Shown here: positions 36,098 to 44,159 of the stretch, in pieces
Layout of the letters: each line of letters opens with the position of its first letter
How positions within the stretch are numbered: the first letter of the stretch is position 1
DNA from: Paenibacillus sp. FSL H8-0548
Lineage (GTDB): Bacteria > Bacillota > Bacilli > Paenibacillales > Paenibacillaceae
Reading direction: 5' to 3'
Length of the DNA stretch: 64,000 bases
Assembly (NCBI RefSeq): GCF_038630985.1
Contig: NZ_CP152049.1
Location: 3,305,501-3,369,500, forward strand
Position numbers and translations under genes: made by a program
Notes under the pieces: generated by a model
The model's input: the letters and a program-made list of their open reading frames with translations, nothing else
Told to the model about the DNA's origin: nothing
The model's database searches: none

Positions 36098-36860
36098 GAA
36101 AAGCGCTTGGTCGAAAATATGGCCGCCAGCAGCGCTGATGATTTTGTTGCTGGCTTGCTGGCAGGCTTTATTGGAGCTAGGGCTATTTCAGGATTGGTTG
36201 CTTCCATCGCCCATATCCATTGTGGAGGAGGCCATTCGGATTTGGCCTCGGCTAATGGAGCATACAGAGGCAACTGTAACGCTAACTTTGTTAGGTTTTG
36301 CAGGAGGAACAGCGGTGGGCTTCGTGCTCGCCGCTTTGCTGCATTTAATTCCTGGCGTACGAGGGGCGGTATACCCGCTGCTCGTATTGTCGCAAAACGT
36401 GCCTATCATAGCGATTGCTCCAATTTTGACGATGCTGTTAGGCTGGGGGCTGCTGCCTAAAGTTCTGTTAGTTATTATGGTTTGTTTTTTTCCAGTAACG
36501 GTAGCTATGCTGAGCGGTTTAATGAACACGGATGCACAGCTTCGCAATTATTTGCAAATGATCGGCATTCGCAAATGGAAGCTGTTTTGGCGCTTGGAGC
36601 TTCCTCATGCTGTGGTTCATGTATTTTCCGGTTTGAAAATTGCAGCCTCATATAGTGTACTAAGCGCGGTTGTGGCGGAGTGGCTCGGTACCAATAAAGG
36701 GCTGGGTGCATTTATGCTGATCTCCTCCAAAGGCTTTCAGCCGGATCGTGTGTTTGCCGCAGTTATTATTATCGTTACGCTCAGCTTAACGTTATTTGGA
36801 CTCATTACTTTGTTGGAGCGTCTCATTATTCGCTGGCGTCCAGAGAAAGGAGGGAGCTAG
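36087..36860 (+). CDS. thiX: ThiX-type ABC transporter permease
   Basis: 257 residues from the ATG at 36087, which overlaps the thiamine-binding gene by 11 bases. BPD-type permease, about six spans (LMILLLACWQALLELGLF; TLTLLGFAGGTAVGFVLAALL; VVSVIVVCFF-type segments around 36470-36500). It contains the cytoplasmic coupling loop near MIGIRKWKLFWRLELPHAV (EAA-like). It forms the channel with thiZ and thiY. Confidence 0.93.
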   Translation: MGNKKSAWSKIWPPAALMILLLACWQALLELGLFQDWLLPSPISIVEEAIRIWPRLMEHTEATVTLTLLGFAGGTAVGFVLAALLHLIPGVRGAVYPLLVLSQNVPIIAIAPILTMLLGWGLLPKVLLVIMVCFFPVTVAMLSGLMNTDAQLRNYLQMIGIRKWKLFWRLELPHAVVHVFSGLKIAASYSVLSAVVAEWLGTNKGLGAFMLISSKGFQPDRVFAAVIIIVTLSLTLFGLITLLERLIIRWRPEKGGS

Positions 36861-36863
36861 CGC

Positions 36864-37661
36864 ATGAGCAATGACGAGCAAAATAAAAAGACTGCCCTTC
36901 AGGTGAACGGTATTCGGAAGCAATTTGGCAAAGGGAGCGCAAGCAAGGTAGTGCTTGGCGATTTATCCTTTTCTGTAGCAGACGGAGAATTCGTTTCGAT
37001 TATAGGCCCGTCTGGCAGCGGAAAGACGACACTGTTTCAGGTTATTGGCGGCTTAGAGAGGCCATCAGAGGGTGAGATTTGGATTGATGGCAAGTTGGCG
37101 ACGGGTGAGCGCGGACATATTGCGTATATGCCGCAGCAAGCGTCGCTGCTGCCATGGGAAACCGTTGCGGGAAATATTGAGCTGGCGCTTACTATATCCG
37201 GGGTTGATCGGAGAGCGGCGAAGGAGAAAACAATCGAATGGCTGGCGCGGATCGGCTTAGAGGAATATGCCAAAAGCTACCCGCATCTGCTCTCAGGAGG
37301 AATGCAGCAGCGCGTTTCCTTTCTCCGCGCCCTGCTCGCACCGCAGCGGCTGATGCTGCTGGATGAGCCGTTTGGCGCTTTGGACGCTCTAACCCGTGTG
37401 CAAATGCAGCAATGGCTGATGTCTATTTGGGAGAAAAACCGTAAATCTGTGCTGCTGGTAACACATAGCATAGAAGAAGCGTTGTTTTTATCGGATCGGA
37501 TTATTGTGCTCTCAGCATCACCCGCTGTTATTTTGGAGCAATTTCAAATGCCATTTGAACGTCCACGCCACGAGTCGATATGGTCTGAGCCAAGCTTCAT
37601 CGCACTTAAGCAGCGTATTTACGAGCTGCTGAGGCTCGGAACCGAGGGAGGAACGATTTGA
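36864..37661 (+). CDS. thiZ: ThiZ-type ABC transporter ATPase
   Basis: 265 residues. Walker A GPSGSGKTTLFQ, signature LSGGMQQRVSFLRALL, Walker B RLMLLDEPFGALDAL, H-loop LLVTHSIEEALF. It powers the thiXY importer. It begins 4 bases after thiX with AAAGGAGGGAG, and its stop overlaps the next gene. Confidence 0.95.
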   Translation: MSNDEQNKKTALQVNGIRKQFGKGSASKVVLGDLSFSVADGEFVSIIGPSGSGKTTLFQVIGGLERPSEGEIWIDGKLATGERGHIAYMPQQASLLPWETVAGNIELALTISGVDRRAAKEKTIEWLARIGLEEYAKSYPHLLSGGMQQRVSFLRALLAPQRLMLLDEPFGALDALTRVQMQQWLMSIWEKNRKSVLLVTHSIEEALFLSDRIIVLSASPAVILEQFQMPFERPRHESIWSEPSFIALKQRIYELLRLGTEGGTI

Positions 37662-38479
37662 TGCCGAAGGCAATGGAGCAATTCTATATTGATTCACATG
37701 TGCATGTTGATTTATACGATGAACAGGAGCGGGATAAGCTGCTTATGAATGCCTTCGCTGAAGGAGTGGCAGCAGTAGTTGCAGTCTCGATGCATAGACC
37801 ATCCGCCTTGGTAAACCATGAGCTGGCCATTCGCTACAAAGGCCGCGTGCATCCAGCCTATGGCTTTCATCCAGAGCAATCTATTCCAGATGAGGATGAG
37901 CTGGGCAAGCTCTTTGCATGGATCCGCTTGTGCCATGAAGCCGGTGAGGCGTTTGCTATCGGAGAAGTCGGTCTGCCCTATTATATGCGTATAGAGGCAG
38001 AGGAAGCGGAGCCCAAGGTGCCGTTTGATGAAAAGCCTTATTTAGTATTGCTGGAGCGCTTCATCGCACTTGCTGCCGAGCTTGATCGGCCCATTATATT
38101 GCATGCGGTATATGAGGACGCAAATAAAGCTTGCGATATGCTGGAGAAGCATGGTGTACATAAAGCACATTTTCACTGGTTTAAGGGCAGCGCAGATGTC
38201 ATTGCACGAATGGCAGCGAGCGGCTATATGGTTTCGATTACGCCGGACGTAGCGTATGAGGAAGAAATTCGGCAGCTTGTGGAGCGATACCCGCTGGAGC
38301 AGCTGATGGTTGAAACAGATGGACCATGGCCATTCGAAGGACCGTATGCGGGTCAGCCAACGCGGCCTGCAATGGCTGCTGATGCAGCGAGGCATATAGC
38401 CGACATTAAGCAACTGCCAGCGGCATCAGTGGCTGAGCGGCTGCTTGCGAATACACGTCGTTTTTATGGAATTTCATAG
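37661..38479 (+). CDS. TatD-family metal-dependent hydrolase in the thiamine operon
   Basis: 272 residues. TatD pattern: IDSHVHVDLY (two metal-binding His), AIGEVGLPYY (bridging Glu), PIILHAVYED (His), KAHFHWFKGS (His) and VETDGPWPF (Asp). Most TatD proteins are DNases. This one is the last gene of a thiamine-precursor transport operon, so it may act on an imported pyrimidine instead, as YlmB does in Bacillus; this is inference. The ATG at 37661 follows GAGGGAGG and overlaps the thiZ stop. Confidence 0.85.
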   Translation: MPKAMEQFYIDSHVHVDLYDEQERDKLLMNAFAEGVAAVVAVSMHRPSALVNHELAIRYKGRVHPAYGFHPEQSIPDEDELGKLFAWIRLCHEAGEAFAIGEVGLPYYMRIEAEEAEPKVPFDEKPYLVLLERFIALAAELDRPIILHAVYEDANKACDMLEKHGVHKAHFHWFKGSADVIARMAASGYMVSITPDVAYEEEIRQLVERYPLEQLMVETDGPWPFEGPYAGQPTRPAMAADAARHIADIKQLPAASVAERLLANTRRFYGIS

Positions 38480-38609
38480 AATTTGTATGATCGGCCTCAG
38501 TTCATACCTATTTGTCCCTTGCAAGTGGCGCCTTTCCTGCATACAAAGATAAGGACAGGTTTTTATTTTTAGTCTTATCTTAAAATATAGGGCAGAAGGG
38601 AGTCACAGG

Positions 38610-39389
38610 ATGGCACAGCTGACAAGAAATCAATTTATCGCTTTATTGGCACCAACGGTTATTCGAATAAGACAAGAAGGCTCGACGATGTTTCCGTCTG
38701 TTCGATTGGCACAAAATCTGCTTGAAACCGGGGGTGTCATTCATTCCTGGTACAATTTAGGAGGCATTAAGGTTGGCAGCGGTAAAACGAATGCATTCTG
38801 GCATGGCGAAGCAGTCGTAAAGGGTACGTGGGAAGTGATTGATGGACGAAGCATAAATACGAGTGCAGCCTTCCGGGCTTACAAGAGCGTGTATCATTTT
38901 TATAAGGATTTGGATTTACTGCTGGCAACCCCGCGCTATGAGCGCGTTCGCAAGGCAGCAACGCCTGAGGGGCAAGCAGACATGCTCCTAGCTTGCGGCT
39001 ATGCGACAGACCCGGCTTATTCCACTAAATTAAAGGCTATTATTTCGCAGTACAATTTAAAAAGATTTGACCCCTTGGGCAGTAAGCAGGTACCGAAGCC
39101 AGAAAAGCTGAAAGAGGCAGAGCTGGTCGTTGTTGTACATGACGGTCAAGTGATCTCGGATGGCTATTTGCTAAACGGAGTGACATGGGTACCAGCTAGG
39201 CTTCTTGGAGAAGCGCTTGGAGCGAAAATAGATTGGACTGGAACACAGGTGACGGTAAATGGAACGGCGCTTGATTCTATTTTGTCGGAAGCAACGGGCT
39301 ATGTCCGAATTCGAGATTTGGCGGCAGAGGTAGAGCTTAGTGCAAGCTGGGATTCAGCTGCACGCGTAATCGTGCTTGCTAAGGTGTAG
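38610..39389 (+). CDS. Glucosaminidase-type cell wall hydrolase with copper amine oxidase-like domain, no signal peptide
   Basis: 259 residues. Domain 1 (about 5-150) is a GH73 N-acetylglucosaminidase: SVRLAQNLLETGGV, SWYNLGGIKVG, AFRAYKSVYHFYKDLDLLL. Domain 2 (about 170-257) is a copper-amine-oxidase N-like stalk domain (DGQVISDGYLLNGVTWVPAR, VTVNGTAL). The N-terminus, MAQLTRNQFIALLAPTVIRI, has no export signal. The catalytic Glu is in LLETGGV. It could act after lysis, in the mother cell, or by unconventional export. Confidence 0.85.
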   Translation: MAQLTRNQFIALLAPTVIRIRQEGSTMFPSVRLAQNLLETGGVIHSWYNLGGIKVGSGKTNAFWHGEAVVKGTWEVIDGRSINTSAAFRAYKSVYHFYKDLDLLLATPRYERVRKAATPEGQADMLLACGYATDPAYSTKLKAIISQYNLKRFDPLGSKQVPKPEKLKEAELVVVVHDGQVISDGYLLNGVTWVPARLLGEALGAKIDWTGTQVTVNGTALDSILSEATGYVRIRDLAAEVELSASWDSAARVIVLAKV

Positions 39390-39423
39390 TCATTTTGACG
39401 GTCAAGTGTTGTTTGCAGAAGCA

Positions 39424-39463
39424 CAATAAGAAAGCCAGCGGAGCTCCGCTGGCTTTCTTATTG
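39424..39463. terminator. Perfect 40-bp palindromic terminator
   Basis: The 40 bases form one perfect palindrome, with arms CAATAAGAAAGCCAGCGGAG and its complement. As RNA it folds into an 18-bp stem. It ends the glucosaminidase transcript and can work in both directions, with A-rich and T-rich ends. Confidence 0.88.
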
Positions 39464-39537
39464 TATAGGAAACTATGGATTCTCCGAACTTGTTGATAAC
39501 GATGCTGCACGAGCAGCCGGAGAGCGGATAAAGAAAG

Positions 39538-39721
39538 CTAACGGAAGTCAGGGACGCTATTGTTGCATTTTTGGTTAGCTTCACATTTTAACGGAAATGA
39601 GAGACTTTATTCCGCAGAAATGAAGCGAGATCGGGCATGTAGGGTACAAATAGAGGCCCGTGTTTCCGTTAGAATCTTGAAACGGAAAATCAAGACGATT
39701 TAGCGTCTCTGGTTTCCGTTA
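39538..39721. repeat. Intergenic repeat family C (TAACGGAA units)
   Basis: Two direct units (39539-39561 and 39589-39611: TAACGGAA, then AGxGACxxTATT) and an inverted one (39699-39721) that matches the reverse complement of unit 1 at 18 of 23 positions. A hairpin TTTCCGTT/AACGGAAA lies between. The whole stretch holds no plausible gene and separates the glucosaminidase from the nucleotidyltransferase. Confidence 0.7.
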
Positions 39722-39751
39722 GAAGTGTGAGCTGACGCGTCTGCGATTTCC

Positions 39752-39776
39752 AATCACCCGTAAGGGTGGTTTTTTT
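39752..39776 (+). terminator. Plus-strand terminator-like hairpin without an adjacent gene
   Basis: AATCACCC/GGGTGGTT (8 bp, one G-T pair), loop GTAA, followed by 7 T. The nearest upstream gene already has its own terminator at 39424. It may end a non-coding transcript of the family C repeats. Confidence 0.6.
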
Positions 39777-39790
39777 CTTGTGCTGGGAGG

Positions 39791-40381
39791 TTAAACGAGA
39801 TCGATGATTGTCCCCGCAGTATAGATGTGAATCAATGGCCAGCGCTGCTTCCAATTTTTTTTGGAGATACGAGCTTCATAATGCTTTAACTTCGCTGGAG
39901 AGGCTGCGAAAAAAGGGGTAGGCCTGACACGCATGTGAATAACATCGTCAATCCCGCATGGAGCTGTCAGCACGACGTTATCGTCATGATCCAGCGTAAG
40001 TCCAAGCGCAGTGGCCGTTTCCGGAAATTTTGATATTGCGTCAACGGAAGAAAGGTAGGGCGGCGCCTGATCGAGAAGATGCATTCTGGCTTCATTTTTG
40101 ACGGACCAAGGAATACCTGGCAATAGAGTATGAAGCCGAGACTCGAGCTTCTTTTCCTCTGATTCGTCTAAATTACTTTCATCGAAATAAATAACATCAA
40201 CATCAGGCGTAGCCGTTCTTTCGAGAAAGCCATGAAGCTCGTCCCAAACTTTGGAGCGAATAAAGCCTGCACATACCCACCAATCCGGCAATTGCAAAGC
40301 TTTGGCTGCTTTCAAAACTCCGATCATCCATTCATCGTCATTCACGAGCTGAATAATGTCAGCTTCATTACGAATATTCAA
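39791..40381 (-). CDS. Nucleotidyltransferase-like protein (DUF925-type)
   Basis: 196 residues from TTG 40381, which has AAGGAGG 8 bases upstream; the longer open frame to 40579 would run through a hairpin. Recognised by WWVCAGFIRSKVWDELHG (Gly-rich turn), DVDVIYFDE (catalytic Asp pair), and RHMRVRPTPFFA-like and WKQRWPLIHIY segments at the C-terminal end. Members of this group (NTP_transf_6) are soluble; the substrate is unknown. It is probably in one transcript with the small membrane peptide upstream. Confidence 0.8.
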   Translation of the reverse strand: MNIRNEADIIQLVNDDEWMIGVLKAAKALQLPDWWVCAGFIRSKVWDELHGFLERTATPDVDVIYFDESNLDESEEKKLESRLHTLLPGIPWSVKNEARMHLLDQAPPYLSSVDAISKFPETATALGLTLDHDDNVVLTAPCGIDDVIHMRVRPTPFFAASPAKLKHYEARISKKNWKQRWPLIHIYTAGTIIDLV

Positions 40382-40427
40382 TAGGACATCCTCCTTAAAA
40401 TTACTTTTTGCAATGCTTGCACAGGAA

Positions 40428-40467
40428 GAAGCCGGCATCCGATCACTAAGGGTCGATTGCCGGCTTC
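40428..40467 (-). terminator. Hairpin between the membrane peptide and the nucleotidyltransferase gene
   Basis: 10-bp stem GAAGCCGGCA/TGCCGGCTTC with a 20-base loop, on the minus-strand path after the gene 40491-40649. The T-run is poor (TTCCTG), so it may be an attenuator or a processing site rather than a full stop. Confidence 0.5.
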
Positions 40468-40490
40468 CTTGTGGTACATCGATATTCAGT

Positions 40491-40649
40491 TCATTTGCCT
40501 TTTTTGGAGGCGGCCCAGAAGGCGAGAATAATAAGTGGAATGATGATATACCAGGGAATGGTAATGGTTCCGCCAACAACTACGGCCAGCACCGTGACTA
40601 TAATAACGCCAATAATAATGTACAGACAGCCTCTGCCGACTGTTCCCAT
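40491..40649 (-). CDS. 52-residue two-span hydrophobic peptide
   Basis: Read on the minus strand: MGTVGRGCLYIIIGVIIVTV, then a Gly-Thr-rich turn, then PWYIIIPLIILAFWAASKKG and a terminal Lys. Two membrane spans and a positive C-terminus. TAGGAGGCGATTGACG before ATG gives a clear ribosome site (AGGAGG, 9 bases). Function unknown; the gene was below the usual length cutoff. It may be a small stress or signalling membrane protein; toxin-type roles cannot be excluded. Confidence 0.72.
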   Translation of the reverse strand: MGTVGRGCLYIIIGVIIVTVLAVVVGGTITIPWYIIIPLIILAFWAASKKGK

Positions 40650-40801
40650 CGTCAATCGCCTCCTAAAGCTTTGCCTATGTGGAGCAAAGCCCTCTTCGTA
40701 AGCAGCTGCTTCCAGAAAGTATATTCGTTTATACCGTTTTTATTGGTGTTAGGTTCCAAATAATTAGTTTAAAATCTCTAGTTCACCCTGGAACGAAAGA
40801 C

Positions 40802-40829
40802 AAAAAAATGGCCCACATTGCTGTGGGCC
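40802..40829 (-). terminator. Minus-strand terminator with no gene upstream
   Basis: GGCCCACA/TGTGGGCC, 8-bp perfect stem, 4-base loop, followed on the minus strand by ATTTTTTTG. The minus strand to its right (40830-41033) holds no gene. A nearby element, ATCAACCCCACTGTTGAT at 40846-40863, could also pair. A short non-coding RNA is a possibility. Confidence 0.6.
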
Positions 40830-41033
40830 GATGTCCTAGATCTATATATCAACAGTGGGGTTGATGTCTCTTATTATAAAAAATAAACCTTAACTCAACA
40901 TTAAAAAAGCATGTCGGTTTATTGAAGGAAATTTTTCTGGAAATTTTACATGGAGAAAATGTTTGTCACCATTGCAGTTAATCAATGCCGTTTAGGATAA
41001 AGGAGTAAGTAAAGAGAGGAATGGTGATTAGCA

Positions 41034-41452
41034 ATGAGTGCGATGGCAATTGCAAAAAATCTTGAATCCGAAATAGCTGACAGGGTACAGTATGCACCGC
41101 GTGTGTATGGGAAACAAAGCTGCTATGAAACACTTCGAGCATTTCAAAGCAACCCAGAAGCTCCCTGCATCATCGTATGTGATAAGAAAGAGCAGCCGAT
41201 TGGATTGGTGAAAAGAGAGCTCTTTTTTTTAAAGCTTAATGGTCCAGGTGGACTGGATACTTGGCAAAGGCAGTCAGTGCTAAAGTTAATGAATAAAGCC
41301 CCCTTATAGCTAATATTGAATCTCCGCTTGAGCTTTTGGGCGCAGCTCTGGATGTTGGATATGGTTTAGCGGGTCCTGGTAATCATTATGTGATCATCAC
41401 GAAGCAAAGGAGCATATTGGGCGTTATTGAAGCAGCTGCCTTAATTCATTAA
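41034..41452 (+). pseudogene. CBS-domain protein broken by a one-base frameshift
   Basis: The frame from ATG 41034 runs to a stop at 41307-41309. It holds IIVCDKKEQPIGLVKRELFFLKL, part of a CBS-like pair (shown in part: EQPIGLVKRELFF). A second open frame then continues with ESPLELLGAALDVGYGLA and QRSILGVIEAAALIH, and ends at 41452. Adding one C in the run of five C at 41299-41303 joins the frames. So this is a recent frameshift, a sequencing slip, or a programmed shift. Intact, it would be a 139-residue two-CBS protein binding an adenosyl ligand. Confidence 0.75.
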
Positions 41453-41498
41453 TCTAAATCGCCGGTCCGCAGGCAGCAACCGATAGAAAGTAATCCTG

Positions 41499-41526
41499 AA
41501 CTGTCCAAAAGAGGACGGTTTTTTTT
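41499..41526 (+). terminator. Terminator downstream of the broken CBS gene
   Basis: AACTGTCC/GGACGGTT (8 bp, one G-T pair) with a 6-base loop and a run of eight T. Confidence 0.85.
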
Positions 41527-41560
41527 GTTGTGGAGAAACAGCAAAACGCACGGCTCCCCC

Positions 41561-42406
41561 TTAATGGAGCTTATTATGAACATAAAGTCCTTGCTTTGGT
41601 ACAGCAATCTCATTAAATTTCTGCGTAAGCAGCTTTAGATTGTCTTTAAGCGTCTCGCCGAACATGGGTTCACCATGGCCTGTTATTGCCAAATACGGAT
41701 TTAGATCCTCTAGCTTCTTCACGGATTTCTCAGCTGCTTCCCAATCTGTCGTAAAATATTTGGGCGGGCCGCTAATTTCTTGTTCCTGTGTCATTACTTT
41801 ATATAGCGATTCCTGTTTCACGGTAACAAAAGCGTCTCCAGCAATTAAAGTTCCGTCATCTTGACGAAATAAAGAGATATGACCTGGTGTATGCCCAGGG
41901 GTATGAATGTATCTCCAGTCTGGAAGGCCCGGAATATTCCCGCCTGGCGGCAGCGGCTGTACACGATCATCGAGATTAATTCCATCATGCGGAAAGAAGG
42001 AAGACATTTGTGCTATAAGTCCTCCATGAACACTAGGATCAGCAGGCGGGTAATCAGACTTGCCGGTCAAATAAGGCAGCTCCCGCTTATGTGCGTAGAC
42101 AGGTGCATTCCAGTGCTCAATCAATTCAATAATGGCACCTACATGATCAAAGTGGCCATGTGTCAATATGATGGCTGTTGGAGCTCGATCAAAGCGTTCT
42201 TCCGCTGCTGCAATAATTTTCTTGGCGGATCTTGGCATGCCAGCATCAACAAGCACCCAGCCGTCCTCTGGTTTATTAGGGTCACCAATAAAACAAACGT
42301 TAACGATTTGAATAGGAAAACAAAAGATATCAGGACGATAAGCGAGCCCTTCTCCACTAGCAAAAGTCGTTATCGGCATAAAAGTATTTTCAAATGAGCT
42401 CTCCAA
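41561..42406 (-). CDS. Metallo-beta-lactamase-fold hydrolase
   Basis: About 281 residues from TTG 42406, with AAAGGAGG about 10 bases upstream; the open frame extends to 42592, so other starts are possible. Motifs: THGHFDHVG (metal ligands), HTPGHTPGHISLF, GDAFV (Asp) and TGHGEPM (His). It belongs to the YvlD/glyoxalase II-like branch of the fold; the substrate is unknown. It is divergent from the Rieske flavoenzyme gene with about 165 bases between their starts, and may be co-regulated with it. Confidence 0.85.
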   Translation of the reverse strand: MESSFENTFMPITTFASGEGLAYRPDIFCFPIQIVNVCFIGDPNKPEDGWVLVDAGMPRSAKKIIAAAEERFDRAPTAIILTHGHFDHVGAIIELIEHWNAPVYAHKRELPYLTGKSDYPPADPSVHGGLIAQMSSFFPHDGINLDDRVQPLPPGGNIPGLPDWRYIHTPGHTPGHISLFRQDDGTLIAGDAFVTVKQESLYKVMTQEQEISGPPKYFTTDWEAAEKSVKKLEDLNPYLAITGHGEPMFGETLKDNLKLLTQKFNEIAVPKQGLYVHNKLH

Positions 42407-42572
42407 GTGAACAGCGCCTCCTTTATCATCTTCCATTGCTTTTAATAAACTGTCCCAATATGGGCCGCTTATTCTGCTCGAAGGAGAGTTATTCGTTTCT
42501 TTTTTAGTGAGGATGAAAGGGGAGGTTATCGTACATATTAGGAGATGAATGATTTGCAGGAGGAGATACATA

Positions 42573-44102
42573 ATGACAGAACCATACAGCATTCCTAGGT
42601 TTCCTGAGTCTTATTGGATACAATCCACGATACTGCCTCAGTATGCTGCTCTTGAGCAAAGCATAGAAGCAGATGTTGCGGTTGTAGGGGGTGGAATATC
42701 CGGCATCACAACAGCTTATCTACTTGCCAAGGAAGGGCTGAAGGTTGTGCTGTTAGAAGCAGGTCAGCTCCTTAATGGCACAACGGGACATACAACAGCT
42801 AAAATTACGGCCCAGCATGATTTAATCTATGATGAGCTTATAACGAAGCTTGGGGCTGAGAAGGCTTTATTATATTATCAGGCAAATAATGAAGCGCTGC
42901 AGTTTATAAAGCAAATGATCGTGGAGAAAAACATCAACTGCGGCTTCTCTATACAGGATTCCTATGTATATACGGATTCAGAAAAATATATAAGCAAGCT
43001 GGAGAAGGAAATGACTGCTTATAATAAGCTTGGAATAGCGGGAGCTTACGCAGAGCAAATTACTCTTCAGCTGCCTGCTAAAGCGGCAGTCATTATGCAC
43101 GAGCAAGCACAGTTCCATCCGCTGCACTATTTATCAGCTCTTGCGCTTAAATTTGTAGAGGCTGGCGGTACCATTTATGAGCAAACAACGGCAGTTGATG
43201 TAGAGGAGAATCCACTCCCTGAGGTCATTACAAGCAAAGGCCACCGTATCAAATGCAAGCATGTGGTTTCCTGCACGCACTTTCCATTTTATGATGGTCA
43301 CGGCTTTTATTTTGCAAGAATGCATGCGGATCGCTCTTATGTGCTTGGGCTTCATGTTGAGGAAGATATTCCGGATGGGATGTATTTAAGCGCAGAGGAG
43401 CCGAAGCGCTCTATTCGTTATGCAGAGACGCCAGAGCAAAAGAAGCTGCTGCTCATGGGGGGACAGAGCCACAAGACAGGTCAGGGAGTATGCACGATCA
43501 ATCATTATGAGGAGCTAAAGAGCTATGCATCGAAGCATTTTCAAGTAAAGGAAATTGCCTATCGTTGGTCAGCCCAGGATTTGGTGACAGGAGATGATCT
43601 TCCGTATATTGGACGGATAACCGCTTCGTCTCCAAATGTATATATAGCAACCGGCTATCGAAAATGGGGAATGACCAATGGAACAGCGGCTGCTTTACTT
43701 ATTCGTGATTTAATTTTGGAGAAGAATAACGCCTATGAAGAGCTTTTTACACCATCACGATCGATATCGCTTAGTACAATTGGAAAGCTTGTCGTAGACA
43801 ATGCGGATGTCGCTAAGCATCTTATTGCAGGAAAGCTGGAAGTGGTTCACAGCAGACCGGAGGATTTGGCAAAGGACGAGGGCGGTGTCGTGCGGCTTCA
43901 TGGCAAAAGAGCAGGTGCTTACAAGGATGAGAACGGAAAGCTGTTCCTTGTCGATACAACCTGTACACATATGGGATGCGAGGTGGAGTGGAATAACGGT
44001 GAACGGACTTGGGATTGTCCATGTCACGGCTCAAGATTTGCATTTAACGGAGCTGTTGTCGAAGGACCTGCAGAAATGCCTCTAAAGACGCTAAAGCTAT
44101 AG
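42573..44102 (+). CDS. FAD-dependent oxidoreductase with C-terminal Rieske domain
   Basis: 509 residues from ATG 42573, after AGGAGGAGATACATA. An FAD/NAD(P)-fold domain (VGGGISGITTAYLLAKEGLK, LEAGQLLNGTTGHTTAK) covers about 1-390. A Rieske [2Fe-2S] domain follows (about 415-505), with CTHMGC and CPCHGS holding the Cys-His ligands. This is the YhfW-type arrangement in Bacilli. It would pass electrons between the flavin and the cluster; the substrate is unknown. The MFS transporter follows on the same strand 52 bases later. Confidence 0.92.
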   Translation: MTEPYSIPRFPESYWIQSTILPQYAALEQSIEADVAVVGGGISGITTAYLLAKEGLKVVLLEAGQLLNGTTGHTTAKITAQHDLIYDELITKLGAEKALLYYQANNEALQFIKQMIVEKNINCGFSIQDSYVYTDSEKYISKLEKEMTAYNKLGIAGAYAEQITLQLPAKAAVIMHEQAQFHPLHYLSALALKFVEAGGTIYEQTTAVDVEENPLPEVITSKGHRIKCKHVVSCTHFPFYDGHGFYFARMHADRSYVLGLHVEEDIPDGMYLSAEEPKRSIRYAETPEQKKLLLMGGQSHKTGQGVCTINHYEELKSYASKHFQVKEIAYRWSAQDLVTGDDLPYIGRITASSPNVYIATGYRKWGMTNGTAAALLIRDLILEKNNAYEELFTPSRSISLSTIGKLVVDNADVAKHLIAGKLEVVHSRPEDLAKDEGGVVRLHGKRAGAYKDENGKLFLVDTTCTHMGCEVEWNNGERTWDCPCHGSRFAFNGAVVEGPAEMPLKTLKL

Positions 44103-44159
44103 CTATCGCTTGTCATTCGATTAAGAGCTTGTGTTTAAGCAGCAGAAAGGTGAGTGACA

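Noticed and set aside
38610..39389. Glucosaminidase as a prophage endolysin
   Set aside because: No capsid, tail, holin or integrase genes nearby; the stalk domain is a host-type surface module.
40382..40579. 66-residue N-terminal extension of the nucleotidyltransferase
   Set aside because: It would pass through a hairpin and part of the small-peptide gene; the TTG at 40381 has a proper ribosome site.
41879..42397. 172-residue plus-strand frame opposite the metallo-beta-lactamase gene
   Set aside because: The minus-strand product shows all metal motifs, while this one has no family pattern or ribosome site.
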